From the NCBI RefSeq assembly GCF_028476545.1, contig NW_026731566.1:186001-250000 (forward strand): a stretch of 64,000 bases of DNA, in the 5' to 3' direction. Every line of letters starts with the position of its first letter. The stretch's first letter is position 1. This document shows, piece after piece, positions 12,849 to 26,740 of the stretch. The notes beneath the pieces were generated by a model. It was not told the DNA's origin and did no database searches. It was given only the letters and a program-made list of their open reading frames with translations. Origin of the DNA: Physella acuta (taxonomy: Eukaryota; Mollusca; Gastropoda; Physidae). The translations under genes and the position numbers were made by a program.

Positions 12849-13901
12849 TCTCCCACTGTTAAACCCGTCCATTTTATCATAGTTTTCATATTATTTTTGT
12901 GTGTGTGTCTCTTTGACGTTCGCCTGGTACTTTTCCTTCAACGAAAAATTTCGTTAGACTTGACAAAATTATCACATATCCGTACACCTTCAGTTTCCGT
13001 TTTTTTTTAAAAGTATTGTCATCTAGTTAACACGATAACCAATCAACCTAAATATTGAATAAATAATTCAACACCTGTCACCCAGTTCCTTTGCTGAGTA
13101 TGAACATAGCATGCTACATATACGACTTCCATGTTCTACAGCGAAAAATGGCCGTGTGAACAGCTGATTCTTAGATGATAGACGTCGACCTTGCCAATTG
13201 ACCCACTGACCGAATTTAGGACATCAAAAACAAGAATTATTCTTATAATAGCGCGCCAAGCGAATACGGTATCGTATCGAGTTATTTGTTTCAGCAGGTA
13301 TCGATGATACTACGACCAGAGAGATAGGGTTAGATATATGGTGCGGGAGAGATGCAGGATTATAGATAAGTTGGGGAAGATGGGGACAGGGTTATTGTCA
13401 GTGTTAGAATAGATACTAGAGAGAAAAAAGAGAATCGAATACGTCCTGATATTTTCTGAATAAACACCCCAAAGGGCTTAATTAAAAATTTTCTGAACTT
13501 AATTAAAACCATGATTCAGCTTACTCGAAATTGCAACGAAATTTTAAAACAAAAATTCTTTCCGATTTTGCCGTTTAATCCTAATGCTAATCCTACAAAG
13601 GAATAGAAGTATTAATGTTCATGTGTGCTTATTGTATATTTTTTTAAAAAAGTATGTTCTAAATTTCAACGAAAAAATGTAAACAAATTTAAAAACATAA
13701 GTGGGCTTATTTAATCATTTTAATGCACAAGATAGAAGTTTTCTTTCTTGCTCAATGCCGCGTCTTCCCTCCCTTTCCCGTCCTTCCCTAACTCTGTCCT
13801 TGTAACAAATCATACGTTGCCTCCCCTTTTAGAACTGCCTACAATAACATTAGAGTATTTAGAGTTACTAAAAATTGCAACAATAATCACTGTCATTTGT
13901 C
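12849..13901. other. no gene seen
   Basis: Mixed AT-rich sequence. Frames of 64-100 codons here run through the flanking G/C homopolymers and have no domain. Confidence 0.6.
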
Positions 13902-13909
13902 AATTAAAG

Positions 13910-14217
13910 CAGTGGCGTAGGCAGGGGGGGGGGGGGGGTTAGGGGGGGTCATAACCCCCCCATAGACCCCTCGGTATATATAAAAAGTATGAGGGGGGGT
14001 GCAAATCGAAAGTTTGAGGGGGGGTGCAAATCGAAAGTTTGATGGGGGGGGTGCAAATTGAAAGTTTGAGAGGGGGGGGGGGGGTGCAAATCGAAAGTTT
14101 GAGGGGGGGGGGTGCAAATCGAAAGTTTGAGGGGGGGTGCAAATCGAAAGTTTGTCCCCGGGTAAAAATTGGAACCCCCCCCCCCCCCCCCTTGAGATGA
14201 TCCTGGCTACGCCACTG
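13910..14217 (-). mobile_element. non-autonomous hAT element, poly-G family (copy E2)
   Basis: Same family as 12637-12840 in reverse orientation. Exact 8-bp target duplication AATTAAAG at 13902-13909 and 14218-14225. Starts CAGTGGCGTAGGCAGG and ends CCTGGCTACGCCACTG. The interior tandem unit GTGCAAATCGAAAGTTTGAG is present about six times, against two in E1, so this part behaves as a minisatellite. Confidence 0.92.
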
Positions 14218-14300
14218 AATTAAAGGAATGATTTTATAAGTTAATTAATTTAATAATAATTATTATGTGAATATACTTGTCAATTAGTTGTCAACACTTA

Positions 14301-14318
14301 AAAACACACACACACACG

Positions 14319-14399
<81 letters not shown>
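14301..14399. repeat. compound (CA)n(TA)n(GT)n microsatellite
   Basis: A short (CA)n, then about 29 TA units, then (GT)n. The sequence is largely self-complementary. Confidence 0.95.
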
Positions 14400-14529
14400 A
14401 TTTGTGATTTATGTTCTAAGATCCACGGAGCTGCTTTCAATTTAAAAAATAATTATTATATTAAGTGACAAATTGATTTTCGTTAATTAGTGTGGTCATT
14501 TACAGGTGAAATTAAGAGACAAAGTAAGA

Positions 14530-15062
14530 GGGAGGGGAATGTCAATTTGTAATGCCGGGATGGGAGAGGGGCGGTTGGTTAACAACCTGTGGGACACTGA
14601 CATGAGATGTGGATAATGTTCAGTTCACATTAAACTTTGAAGGGGTGGTGTTGAATGCGAAGGGTGGGGTGGTGTAATAAATGCCCAGGGAATAATGACC
14701 AGGAAGGGGGGGGGGGGAAGACCGGATAATGTTCAGCTCCTAGTTGTGATGCGGTGAGGTTGTAAATGACCGCCTGTGGGGGGGGGGGAGTAATGACCGG
14801 ATAATGTACAGTTTCCAGTTGGTGTGGGGTGGGGTTGAAAATGACCGAAGGTTGGGGGAGTGTTTTTTTTTATTACTGGCGATGTTCCTCTTAGTAAACA
14901 GCAGGGTGAGGTGAGGTATACAGGTGATGGTAACAAGCGTTAACAGACCCAGGTGATCTGTGATAATGTCCAGCTCCCGGTAAATATAGTAAGACGATCT
15001 GTAGGTAATGTCCGGGGGGGGGGGGGTAGGGGAGGGGTAGTGTTTAATGACCGACGATAAGG
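14530..15062. repeat. degenerate G-rich tandem repeat, about 80-90 bp unit
   Basis: Recurring words AATGACCGGATAATGT and CAGTT(C/T)CCAGTTGG followed by GGGGTGGGGTTGAAAATGACC and long G runs. Roughly five decayed units. The proline-rich minus-strand frames are a composition effect. Confidence 0.65.
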
Positions 15063-17193
15063 ACAAAGTCACAGTAAAAATAAAGACAGTATTCTTTGGC
15101 TTCTAACATTCGGCAGCTAAGGGTTTAGTTTGATTAAGCTGAATTCAGCCTTGATCAGACTTTCTTTCAGGCATCTCTTCGGGGTTAGTGGGGGGTGGGG
15201 GGGGGGGGGGTGAGAGAGAGATATCTGAATGTTGACGTAATAGTTCTCTTGATCTCAGAACAATAGAACTACTTTTTAAACAAAAACAAAATGTTTTGTA
15301 AATAGAACAGAAATGTTTTTTTTAATCCACCCAGCAAAACTAGCATTCCTTTTTTTAAAAATGTGTATCTATCACTTATAGAAGCGCACGACATCGGGAA
15401 TTAAAAGTTTGGCGAACCTTAATCAAATGAATCATGTAAAGAGCTCTTCTTGATTAAAACACTCAATCACCGACCTTTGTTAACTTCTATTTTAACGTTT
15501 AATACTAACGGATACTGATCACGTGATCTTGATGACAGTTTCAAAACCGAAAACAAAATTAAAACAAATGTCAGCAGTTTTTTTTTTAAATAAACATTTT
15601 AAATTATTAATCAAAGTTTTACTCTAGATACCTAATATCTCAAGATTAGGTTTATTCTATGTACGTTTAGGGGATTAACCTTTAGAATCTCATAGATTTT
15701 TTAATTTTTATCATCATAGGATCAAATCACCATTGACGCTGCGCATGCGCGTCGATGTCTTGTAACTGTGGCGCTGCTGGGCTTAAAGGATTACAGATGA
15801 ATAAGTAAGTAGGTCACAAAAAACCGGAAGTAGAAAATGTTTTTTTTTAAAGCTAAATGTTAACTAAACAGTAGTAAAAAAAAGCATGAAGCTTTTTTTG
15901 TCTTCGCTTATTTTAGTAGTTTTTTAAAGATGGTATTAACATTTAAAAAAAAAACAACAACTGTAAACGTCACTGAAAGGAACTTTTCAGATCCAAGAAT
16001 TGTACCGCTTACCCTATTAAGACATGGATAAATATTTGAGAATGTTTCCTCAAGACTAAAAAAGGAGCTTTTTTTCATACGCTTACATAGCTTTTTGTAT
16101 GACGGAAAAAAATGGACAAACATATCTATTGATACATATTATTTGTCCTTTGGGCAAGTATTTTTGTTTCTTTTTACGAGTAATCCCCGTATTAGCGTAT
16201 TAAAATGTTTGTCTAAAAAAAATGCCTTCTACTCATTTAGAAAATGAGATGTGGTCTCCCCTTGTTTGATCCAAGCGAACATAGCCTTTTCTTACTCTGT
16301 AATTTTATACTTGAGATTTTAATTAAAAAAGAAATACTTAAATCCTTATCACCACACAGACCTGCCCTTTATTTGTTATTATATCTATCTTTTATACTTG
16401 AGCTTTAAATTTACAAAGATATTTACTGGATTTTTTTCCCCATGATAGATGAAGATTTGGAGAAAATTATAACAACTTGAAAACATCTTTATTTTAAACT
16501 CAATCGTAAAAAAAAATTTAAAATTCTTCAAACACCGTACAATGCTTTAAACATTATGTTTTACAGATTACAATCATAATATTATAAAATCCAATTTACT
16601 TTTGGCATTGGTAAGGTTAAATCGCTTGGGAGAAATGGTGGGGGGGGGGTCGCCTCTATAATTTTTGGAAATGATAATCTAAAAGTACGTCTGTACTTCA
16701 TAGCCTTCCGTCATTCCAGTTTCCCATTAATTCAGAAATCATACTTCCTAGATCTGTTTAGACCCACCCCCCCCCCCCCCAACCCCTCTTAACCCCCCTC
16801 CCGTCCCTGGGTTATTACATACATCACTTTAAAAACATAATAACCCAAAGCAATAGGAACTCTCCCATTTGGCTAATCAGAGGGGAGATAATCGATAAAG
16901 TCGATTGATGACCTCCCTTGTTGACTATCTTACAGGGGCGAGCACTGTAATAATTCTCGTGCCATTAATCATGACGTCACTCCTCGCGCCTTGCGTATTA
17001 CGTCATTAATCATACGTTAACTTTTGGGCCTCGTGTCGTCTGCTTGGCGAGACGAAGTCAAGCGGGTCATAATGTCTGTGATAGGTTGTTTTTTATTTGA
17101 TGATTCGGGGTATCGCTATAAGTCGATAGTGGACTCTTCCAAAAATAGGGGTGTAAGCGGTGTTGAAATACCTAGTTTAGTGTTAATGCCAGC
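15063..17193. other. no gene seen
   Basis: AT-rich sequence with G or C runs near 15190-15213, 16640-16652 and 16767-16780. Frames are 71 codons or fewer. No recognisable repeat or gene. Confidence 0.6.
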
Positions 17194-17337
17194 ATTAAGG
17201 TTTAGGGTTATGGTACGACTTGATTTAGGGTTGGTGATACGTGGTTAGCTTTAGCCTTATGAAGGAATATTATTTCGAAGTGACTACTCGGAAAAAGATT
17301 TTTCTCCCCAACGTCTCCACTTCGTCGGCAAAAGATA

Positions 17338-17432
17338 GAATTAGGGTTAGGGATATGATTAGGGCTAGGGTTAGGGTTAGGGATAGGATTAGGGATAGGG
17401 TTAGGGATAGGATTAGGGTTGGTGTTAGGGTT
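17338..17432. repeat. telomere-like degenerate TTAGGG repeats
   Basis: About fifteen tandem hexamers of TTAGGG, TAGGGA and GATTAGGG type on the + strand, with weaker TTTAGGGTT words at 17200-17245. TTAGGG is the telomere repeat of most animals. Mixed variants suggest an old interstitial array. Opposite-strand frames read Asn-Pro repeats and are not genes. Confidence 0.75.
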
Positions 17433-17959
17433 CCTCGGTTGTAAACACACGCATGCGCAGTACCATCGAAAACATCGCCGCGATGGCAAGTCGTAGTTTC
17501 TCTCCATTTTGCATGCGTATCTTTTTCCGGCTAGCATCGGCCGTATTATTTTATTATTTACAACCAACAGCTCTAATTTTCAAAAGAATATTCTACTATT
17601 GTGGATTTATGGACACATGTATGAAACATGCCTCGATGATTTAACATTTTGCTCAAATTTACTCTAAGATTAATCGTTTTTTTTTTCTGATTAATCGCCT
17701 GTTATGTGAAGCCTTTGATTGTTAAACAACACGTATCATATTTGTTAAAGTGTGATAAAGTATTACATTTACAAAAAAAAAACTGTCTTTGTAAATTGGT
17801 GCTAGAAGGCACTTTCATACAGCTCTGTAAATGATGATGCTATCTTTGGATAATAAAGATGTTACAGATATACACAGCATGCATCATTTTACAGTAGGCT
17901 TTACCACTCCTAATAATCTACAATGTTTAAGTTGATGATTAATGTAAAAAGTAAAGTAC
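17433..17959. other. no gene seen
   Basis: Begins with moderately GC-rich sequence (ACGCATGCGCAGTACC), then AT-rich. No domain in the short frames. Confidence 0.55.
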
Positions 17960-18180
17960 CATTGCGAACCTGACCACCTATTGGGAAGGTGAAGTAGAGT
18001 TCACCTGTTTTAATAACATCGGCATATGATGGGATAATGTGACCAAGCCGCGTTTAATCTCCCCATGAGCCAGGTACCCATTAGAGCTGGGTGAACTCTG
18101 GGACGTCATACGGACTAGCCCGGGATACGAACCCCAACCCTTTGTGTTAGCAGTCGTATGTTATCCCACCCGTACACGTC
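17960..18180 (-). mobile_element. tRNA-derived SINE, family S2
   Basis: Full-length-looking copy: GGTGAAGTAGAGTTCACCTG at the tail side, GGCATATGATGGGATAATGT and CCATTAGAGCTGGGTGAACT in the body, and a tRNA-like head with GGGATACGAACCCCAACCCT followed by TTAGCAGTCGTATG. On the minus strand the head supplies the internal Pol III B box. Confidence 0.75.
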
Positions 18181-18890
18181 GTTCCTTTCAGTTCATATTG
18201 TATTTGTACTAATACATTTTTAAAAGCTGTTAAAATCTGAAATAATCTTTTCAATGCTACATGGTATTTTTTTTTTCTTTTTCTTAGTATGCTTTTTTTC
18301 AGAACAGATTAAGAACTAGTCTATTTTTGTGAGGTTTCTTTTTTTTTTTAATACTCCTCTCTCTTCCCTCCGAGCTTAATAGAAATCCAAATCCATAATC
18401 CCGCTCCAAGGAGAAGACAGACAGTCTGCATGCAAATCTCCCATCAACCACATCACCTCTAAACATGTGATATACCACAAAAAGACCCGGATGTATCGTA
18501 GTTCGGACCTGCAAACACTAATCACAGCACGTTCTTTGTCTGCTATCTCGCGGTGAATATCCACATTCCCGTAATTAAGGTATAAAATCACACAGCCTCA
18601 TTGAGATAAAAATAGATTCTAAAGACCACGTGACGGCATAGAACGAAAATCCCACTGGAGGTTAAATAAACCATTGTACGCCAGCGTACAAGAAGGCTGA
18701 AAGAATTTTTTTTTCTCTTTACAATGTGCGTGGCAGGTTATTTTCTTTGGGAATATTTTTTTTTGCCAATGTGGCATGTCGTTTTCATACGTCATGCGCG
18801 TAGGATGTTCTTTGGCTCATCTCTTTGTATTGAGAATATTATTTGAGTGAGTTTTAAAAGTTCAAATAGGTATGATAAACAAAATCGTCA
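18181..18890. other. no gene seen
   Basis: Mixed composition. Frames of up to 71 codons on the minus strand lack any recognisable domain. Confidence 0.55.
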
Positions 18891-19012
18891 CTTTAGCGCC
18901 CTAACTAAACCAGCACTTCAGCGCCCTTATTAAACCATCACATCAACGCCGTAACTAAACATCATGTCATCGCAATACTTAAGCCATCACTTGAGCGCCC
19001 TAATATAACCTA
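18891..19012. repeat. decayed 24-bp repeats (AACCATCACTTCAGCGCCCT)
   Basis: About five diverged copies of the unit that forms a cleaner array at 19278-19465. Confidence 0.75.
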
Positions 19013-19277
19013 ACCATCATATCGTATACAAAATTAAGCTGCTGTTTGTGATTTTAACGTTAAAATCAACTCATTTTATTGATATAAGCGATCGCTGGTC
19101 CGTGCTGTGTTATTTTAGGGAGCGTCGACTTTATATAATCAATGTCTGGGTAGGAGGTGATGACAGCTCATGTTTATTGTTATAATGAAGTGTTTGCACG
19201 GGTTAGATATTATGTAAAAAGGAATTGAAGCTTGTGAAGCGAACATCAAAACTTTAGTTTTTAATACGATACTAAAC

Positions 19278-19465
19278 AATCACTTGAGCGCCCTAACTAA
19301 CCCATCACTTGAGCGCCCTAACGAAACCATCACTTCAGCGCCCTAACGAAACCATCACTTCAGCGCCCTAACGAAACCATCACTTCAGCGCCCTGATAAA
19401 ACCATCATATCAGCGCCCTAACCCATCATTTGAGCGCCCTAACCCATCACTTGAGCGCCCTGAAA
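19278..19465. repeat. 24-bp tandem repeat (ACCATCACTTCAGCGCCCTA)
   Basis: About eight copies with period 24 bp or slightly less, separated from the decayed array at 18891 by 265 bp of unrelated sequence. Probably one array split by an insertion or duplicated. Confidence 0.85.
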
Positions 19466-20018
19466 AAAAACGGTGTTCTCTGTGTTACTGAAGCATCCCA
19501 GGCAAGAAATAAACCAGATTTATTACAACTTGCTTTGACTAAAAAAGTAAAAACAAACACTACCACAGACCACTACCATAGAAAATAAAACCGGATACTC
19601 ACCCATTCCGCCCCGGCAAATAAAACGCACGGACCGGAGCAAGCACCGGAAACGAAAAAGAAATAAAACAGGTGATGTGACAATGGCGTAGATGTGAGCG
19701 GACATCTTCCTTCTTCGCCCGGAAGGGGATAATGTTTGCGCGTGCGCAGTGGCGGTCGTTATTCTAATTACGGAAGTGACGTATCTGAGAGCGAAGGGAC
19801 GGAGGAGAGAAAATTGCATGATGAATACAGATGGAGTCGCCTCTCGTACGGCGTGGGACTATTTTTTTTACATCACGTGATCTAGTAGTCTCGCGATACT
19901 GGGGAGTTGCACGAGATTTAACACAAAGGCGAAAATGTTATAGTGTTAGTATTACGACACTAGTACTTTATTGTTTTCTGTTAGAGGTAGTTTTTCTTCT
20001 TCTTTTTTTCTAAATTTT
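19466..20018. other. no gene seen
   Basis: Somewhat GC-richer around 19570-19930. The 98-codon minus-strand frame (19523-19819) has no recognisable domain and no neighbouring exon signal. Left uncalled. Confidence 0.5.
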
Positions 20019-20280
20019 AGTGTTGGAAGGGATCCCCTCCAACATAATTAAGTATAAATGTCAACTGGTTATGCGCCATTGAGGCCGTTGACTCCGATTT
20101 TAGTCTGCTTTTCTTGTTGGATTTGCTTCCATAGCCTTTGTCCAACCAAGAACAAACTACAAGGCAGCAGTAGTTTGATTTTGGAGTTGTCTCTCCTAGA
20201 AGAGTGGCTGTCCATAGCTAACGAGCCTCATCTACCCAAGGGTTTGAACTCGAGACTTTTCGGTTTAGAAACTTAGACTT
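20019..20280 (-). mobile_element. tRNA-derived SINE, family S1
   Basis: Body contains GTTGACTCCGATTTTAGTCT, TTTGTCCAACCAAGAACAAA and CTACAAGGCAGCAG. The head at the right includes GGGTTTGAACTCGAGACTTT, which in complement gives a B-box-like promoter. Confidence 0.8.
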
Positions 20281-20337
20281 AGAGGTAGTTAATAAAGAAG
20301 AAATACATTTTAAAATATTCGTCTTCGTTCTTAATTG

Positions 20338-20621
20338 TAATATTGGACGGGATTCCCTCCAACACAATTAAGTTTTACGTGTCAACTTATAATGGGTCAA
20401 ACAGGCCGTTGACTCCGATTTTAGACGGATACTCTCGCTCTCTGTTTGCTTCCATAGTTTTTGTCCAACCAAGAACAAACTACAAGGCAGCAGTTGTTTG
20501 GTTTGGAGATGTCTCTCCTAGACGGTTTGATGTCCCCAGCTTTCGTGCTTCCTGTGCAGGGGTTCGAACTCGGGACTTTTCGGTAAATCAACCATGAGCT
20601 TTAACGACCGGCCACGCCGAC
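20338..20621 (-). mobile_element. tRNA-derived SINE, family S1 (best head)
   Basis: The most complete copy. On the minus strand it starts GTGGCCGGTCGTTAAAGCTC, resembling a tRNA D-arm and A box, and continues to GAGTTCGAACCCC, a B box, about 45 bp further on. The body has TTGTCCAACCAAGAACAAAC and ACAAGGCAGCAGTTG. The tail side has TTGGACGGGATTCCCTCCAA and an AATTAAGAACGAAG-type end. It lies 57 bp from another S1 copy in the same orientation. Confidence 0.85.
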
Positions 20622-21084
20622 CCCATTAATAATTAAGTTCGGCTAATTTAATTTAAGTCATACAATGCTAAAGTACGCTCTATGAAATATTCCTCCACTC
20701 AAATGTGTATGTCAGGGAAAATACTGTCTTTAAAAAACTTAAAATAAATACAGTAATTAGCTGATGACTTTCGAATAGAAATTAGGCTATTACTGACATG
20801 CCACGCAACTCGATACTGATTTGCGACCCGTCTTCCCTATGTTATTCTTCAATATCGTCTTCATGTTTTTTTTTTGTTCTACTTTTGTTCACCCCGAGGG
20901 GTTGCAGATGAGCTGGTTGTCAACTCCAGGTTGCGTGGCTGATGTATTTTTTTCTCTACTTCTGTTTGTTCATCCCTGCGAGTTCCAGGTGAGATGGTCA
21001 TTAGCGTCCTATGTGCTGGGCCGGTCCAGTTTCTCTGTGTAAAAAAGGGGAGTACTTTTTCGAACCTTATGGTTTATGGGTTAG
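20622..21084. other. no gene seen
   Basis: AT-rich. A patch at 20886-21000 (CACCCCGAGGGGTTGCAG, then AGGTGAGATGG) may be another decayed SINE but cannot be assigned. Confidence 0.5.
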
Positions 21085-21282
21085 GTGTAGTAGATTTCAC
21101 ATGTTTCTGTGACCTCAGCTTAGTGTGGTTAGCAACTATTCCCAGCCGCCTTTACTCTATGAGTCTACGTATGAGAGCGGGGTGGTCTCAAGGATGCCCT
21201 TAGGACTCGAGCTCGGGATCCGAACTCGAGACTTTCGAGATAGCAGTCGAACGCTCGCCCATGCGACCACGCCGCACCGTAG
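21085..21282 (-). mobile_element. tRNA-derived SINE, family S2
   Basis: Contains TTTCTGTGACCTCAGCTTAG and CCCAGCCGCCTTTACTCTAT, with a head of GGGATCCGAACTCGAGACTT and TAGCAGTCGAACGCTCGCCC. Same orientation as the other S2 copies nearby. Confidence 0.75.
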
Positions 21283-21677
21283 TTTGCGTGTGTGTGTGTT
21301 TACATTTTTTTTCCTGGGGGGGGGGGGGGTACTAATGAGGTAGTTGCCGGCTTACTGAAAGTATGGCTAATCCAGGATTGATGTTCTTTTTGTTTTTTTA
21401 GTTCTTGGGATTCTAAGTCAGATTTTGGTTGTCCCTTAAGAATGTGGCCGATTCATCACCATTTCCTTTGAAGAATTTCACCTGAATCGTGTTTTTGGTT
21501 TGATTTCTGCTACATCTCTCTGTTGGTAATTGTTCAATAAACAAAACCGAATTGAATTTTAAACTCAATCCGCCAGAGAGCAAGAAAAATGAATAGCATT
21601 TCAACTAAAACTCTAAGGGTACATTATCTTTTACACAGTCATCAAAGTTAAACGGGAGGGAAGCGGACAAGATAGAT
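21283..21677. other. no gene seen
   Basis: A G run near 21317-21329, otherwise AT-rich. Confidence 0.6.
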
Positions 21678-21685
21678 CTTATAAA

Positions 21686-21869
21686 CACAGTTTCTTCCCC
21701 CCCCCCCCGAACGAAATGAAATTTATATAATTTATATAGAAAATATATTCTTTTAACAGTGTCCGCCCCCCCCCCCCGAAGAAAGTTTACTCCCCCCCCC
21801 CCCCGAAGATTTCAAGTGCGCCCCCCCCCCCCCCCCCCCCCCGGAGAAAAAAGACTGGAAGAAACACTG
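21686..21869 (-). mobile_element. non-autonomous hAT element, second family (copy F1)
   Basis: Termini CACAGTTTCTTCC and GGAAGAAACACTG. Exact 8-bp target duplication CTTATAAA at 21678-21685 and 21870-21877. The interior has C runs alternating with CGAAGAAAGTTTACTCC, GAAATTTATATAATTTATAT and CCGGAGAAAAAAG. Reverse orientation relative to 53242-53467 and 62053-62253. Confidence 0.92.
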
Positions 21870-22008
21870 CTTATAAAGCCATGTTCTGGGAATGGATTTT
21901 TTGTTGTTGTGATAACGAACGGACAAAAAAAAATTCGTTGTTGAGATGCGCATGTCAGTGACGTCCACGATCCCGTCCTCCGTCTACCCTAGTAGCATCT
22001 GTTTTTAT

Positions 22009-22078
22009 AATACACACACATTCTCTCTCTCACACACACACACATCTCTCTCATACACACAGACTCTCTCATTCTCTT
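22009..22078. repeat. (CA)n/(CT)n microsatellite
   Basis: Alternating ACACAC and CTCTCT blocks. Confidence 0.9.
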
Positions 22079-22189
22079 ATATTTATAATGAAAGAACCAG
22101 TTCGGTTCCGGCACGGGCACGGTGTCAAGGCCGGATATAGAACTTGAGACTATGCCCCAGGAATCTAGATTCCATTTTTTATTGTCTTT

Positions 22190-23056
22190 TACTCTAGTTG
22201 CCTCCCATCTTACTCTAGTGATCTCCCAACTTAAGTTGTCTCCCATCTTACTCTAGTGTCTCCCAACTTAAGTTGTCTCCCATCTTACTCTAGTGTCTCC
22301 CAACTTAAGTTGTCTCCCATTTTACTCTAGTGATCTCCCAACTTAAGTTGTCTCCCATTTTACTCTAGTGATCTCCCAACTTAAGTTGTCTCCCATTTTA
22401 CTCTAGTGATCTCCCAACTTAAGTTGTCTCCCATCTTACTCTAGTGTCTCCCAACTTAAGTTGTCTCCCATCTTACTCTAGTGTCTCCCAACTTAAGTTG
22501 TCTCCCATCTTACTCTAGTGTCTCCCAACTTAAGTTGTCTCCCATCTTACTCTAGTGTCTCCCAACTTAAGTTGTCTCCCATCTTACTCTAGTGTCTCCC
22601 AACTTAAGTTGTCTTCCATCTTACTCTAGTGTCTCCCAACTTAAGTTGTCTCCCATCTTACTCTAGTGTCTCCCAACTTAAGTTGTCTCCCATCTTACTC
22701 TAGTGTCTCCCAACTTAAGTTGTCTCCCATCTTACTCTAGTGTCTCCCAACTTAAGTTGTCTCCCATCTTACTCTAGTGTCTCCCAACTTAAGTTGTCTC
22801 CCATCTTACTCTAGTGTCTCCCAACTTAAGTTGTCTCCCATTTTACTCTAGTGTCTCCCAACTTAAGCTGCCTCCCATCTTACTCTAGTGTCTCCCAACT
22901 TAAGTTGTCTCCCATCTTACTCTAGTGTCTCCCAACTTAAGTTGTCTCCCATCTTACTCTAGTGTCTCCCAACTTAAGTTGTCTCCCATCTTACTCTAGT
23001 GATCTCCCAACTTAAGTTGTCTCCCATCTTACTCTAGTGTCTCCCAACTTAAGTTG
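22190..23056. repeat. 37-bp minisatellite, about 23 copies
   Basis: Unit TCTCCCAACTTAAGTTGTCT followed by CCCATCTTACTCTAGTG, period 37 bp, with a 38-bp variant carrying an extra A (GTGATCTCCC) and scattered C/T changes. The unit contains the palindrome AACTTAAGTT. Confidence 0.95.
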
Positions 23057-23099
23057 TCTTTTATTCTACTAAAGTACATTGTACCAAACTTCATTCCTG

Positions 23100-23430
23100 A
23101 TCCAGCATCAAAGTCACCACCATGATTCTCATTATACACCAACCACCAACCAAAGTCACCACCATGATTCTCATTATACACCAACCAACCAAAGTCACAA
23201 CCATGATTCTCATTATACACCAACCATACCAAAGTCAGCACCATGATTATCATCGTACACCAACCATACCAAAGTCAGCACCATGATTCTCATTATCCAC
23301 CAACCACGACAAAGTCAGCACCATGATTCTCATTATACATCAACCATACCAAAGTCAGCACCATGATTCTCATTATACATCAACCATACCAAAGTCAGCA
23401 CCATGATTCTCATTATACATCAACCAACCA
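23100..23430. repeat. 40-bp minisatellite, about 8 copies
   Basis: Unit CAAAGTCAGCACCATGATTC followed by TCATTATACATCAACCATAC, period about 40 bp with 37-42 bp variants at the left. Begins about 45 bp after the 37-bp array ends. Confidence 0.9.
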
Positions 23431-25699
<2,269 letters not shown>

Positions 25700-25707
25700 G
25701 ATCGGAG

Positions 25708-26133
25708 AAGAGGCGTCGCGAGGCGGGGGCGGGGGGCGCGGACCGCACCGGGTGAACACCATTTAGGGGGTGACACCAAGACAAAAAAAATGCAAGATTT
25801 ATAGCATAATTGTTCTTTTTTTTTGTTTTTGCCAGTTCAATGAATGGTGAATAAGAGTTAAAAAGTATTTAAGAACATAATTACGATCCCAACAAAGGAG
25901 GTGGGGGGGGGGGGGGGGGTGACACGATGCAAACATGTAAACTATAGAGAAAACAATGTTACACCCAGATGTATTAAAAACCCACTATAGAAAAACATTA
26001 TTAGTATTGAATGTGAACACTTTAAAGCTTTTACCGGGGGGGGGGGGGGAATTACACAAAGTGCAAAATTAAGGGGAGGGGGTGACACAATGAGGTGCCG
26101 CACCGGGTGACACCCGACCTAGCGACGCCACGG
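25708..26133 (+). mobile_element. non-autonomous hAT element, GTGACACC family (copy G1)
   Basis: Left end AAGAGGCGTCGCGAGG, right end CCTAGCGACGCCACGG. These match a CAGNGGCGTCGC-type inverted terminus with a few substitutions. Exact 8-bp duplication GATCGGAG at 25700-25707 and 26134-26141. The interior has CGCACCGGGTGACACC near both ends, G runs, GGGGGTGACACCAAG and AAACTATAGAGAAAACAATG. Confidence 0.88.
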
Positions 26134-26141
26134 GATCGGAG

Positions 26142-26659
26142 TAGCCTGTGGTATGGGGGAGAGGAGAGAGTCGCACCCTGCTGGTGTGACTTTCGTACCT
26201 CGCGTTGCGCGTTCTCTGCGCTAATGCGATCATGTGTGTCTATAATTAGAATGAGCTAACATCAAGAGAAACACATCTGAGCTGTAGTCTGTAGGCGTAA
26301 CTTCCATGTCCAGAGAGGAGGGAAATCACAAGTCTGGCTCTCAGTACAGAGGAGTCTGGTAGATGTTAGGCTAAAATGGGGATTGTGGAATTTAGAGTTG
26401 GCATCCGGGGAGGGGGGGGGGGGAGAGAAGAGAGAGAGGGGTAGGGATTAGGGATAGATAACTATGTCAATGTTCAGCCAACCCTTTACGGCCAGATGTA
26501 ATTTCATATTGATCTATTCCATGGGAAGATGGGAAATAAATCCGACGAAAAACAAAACAAGAGCGAATATCCCGATTGAAGATTAGGACATGCATGGGAG
26601 ATAACTTGATCTTAATCGGCTGCAATTTTGTGCCAACACTTAAAAAACATATTTCCATT

Positions 26660-26661
<2 letters not shown>
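26142..26661. other. no gene seen
   Basis: Mixed composition, with a G run near 26409-26422. No domain in the minus-strand frame crossing it. Confidence 0.55.

Positions 26662-26738
<77 letters not shown>
26662..26738. repeat. (TA)n microsatellite
   Basis: About 38 TA units directly abutting the truncated hAT composite at 26739. Confidence 0.95.

Positions 26739-26740
<2 letters not shown>

Noticed and set aside
22190-23056. 37-bp array considered as a CRISPR array because of unit length and short palindrome
   Set aside because: No variable spacers lie between units. It is a minisatellite.
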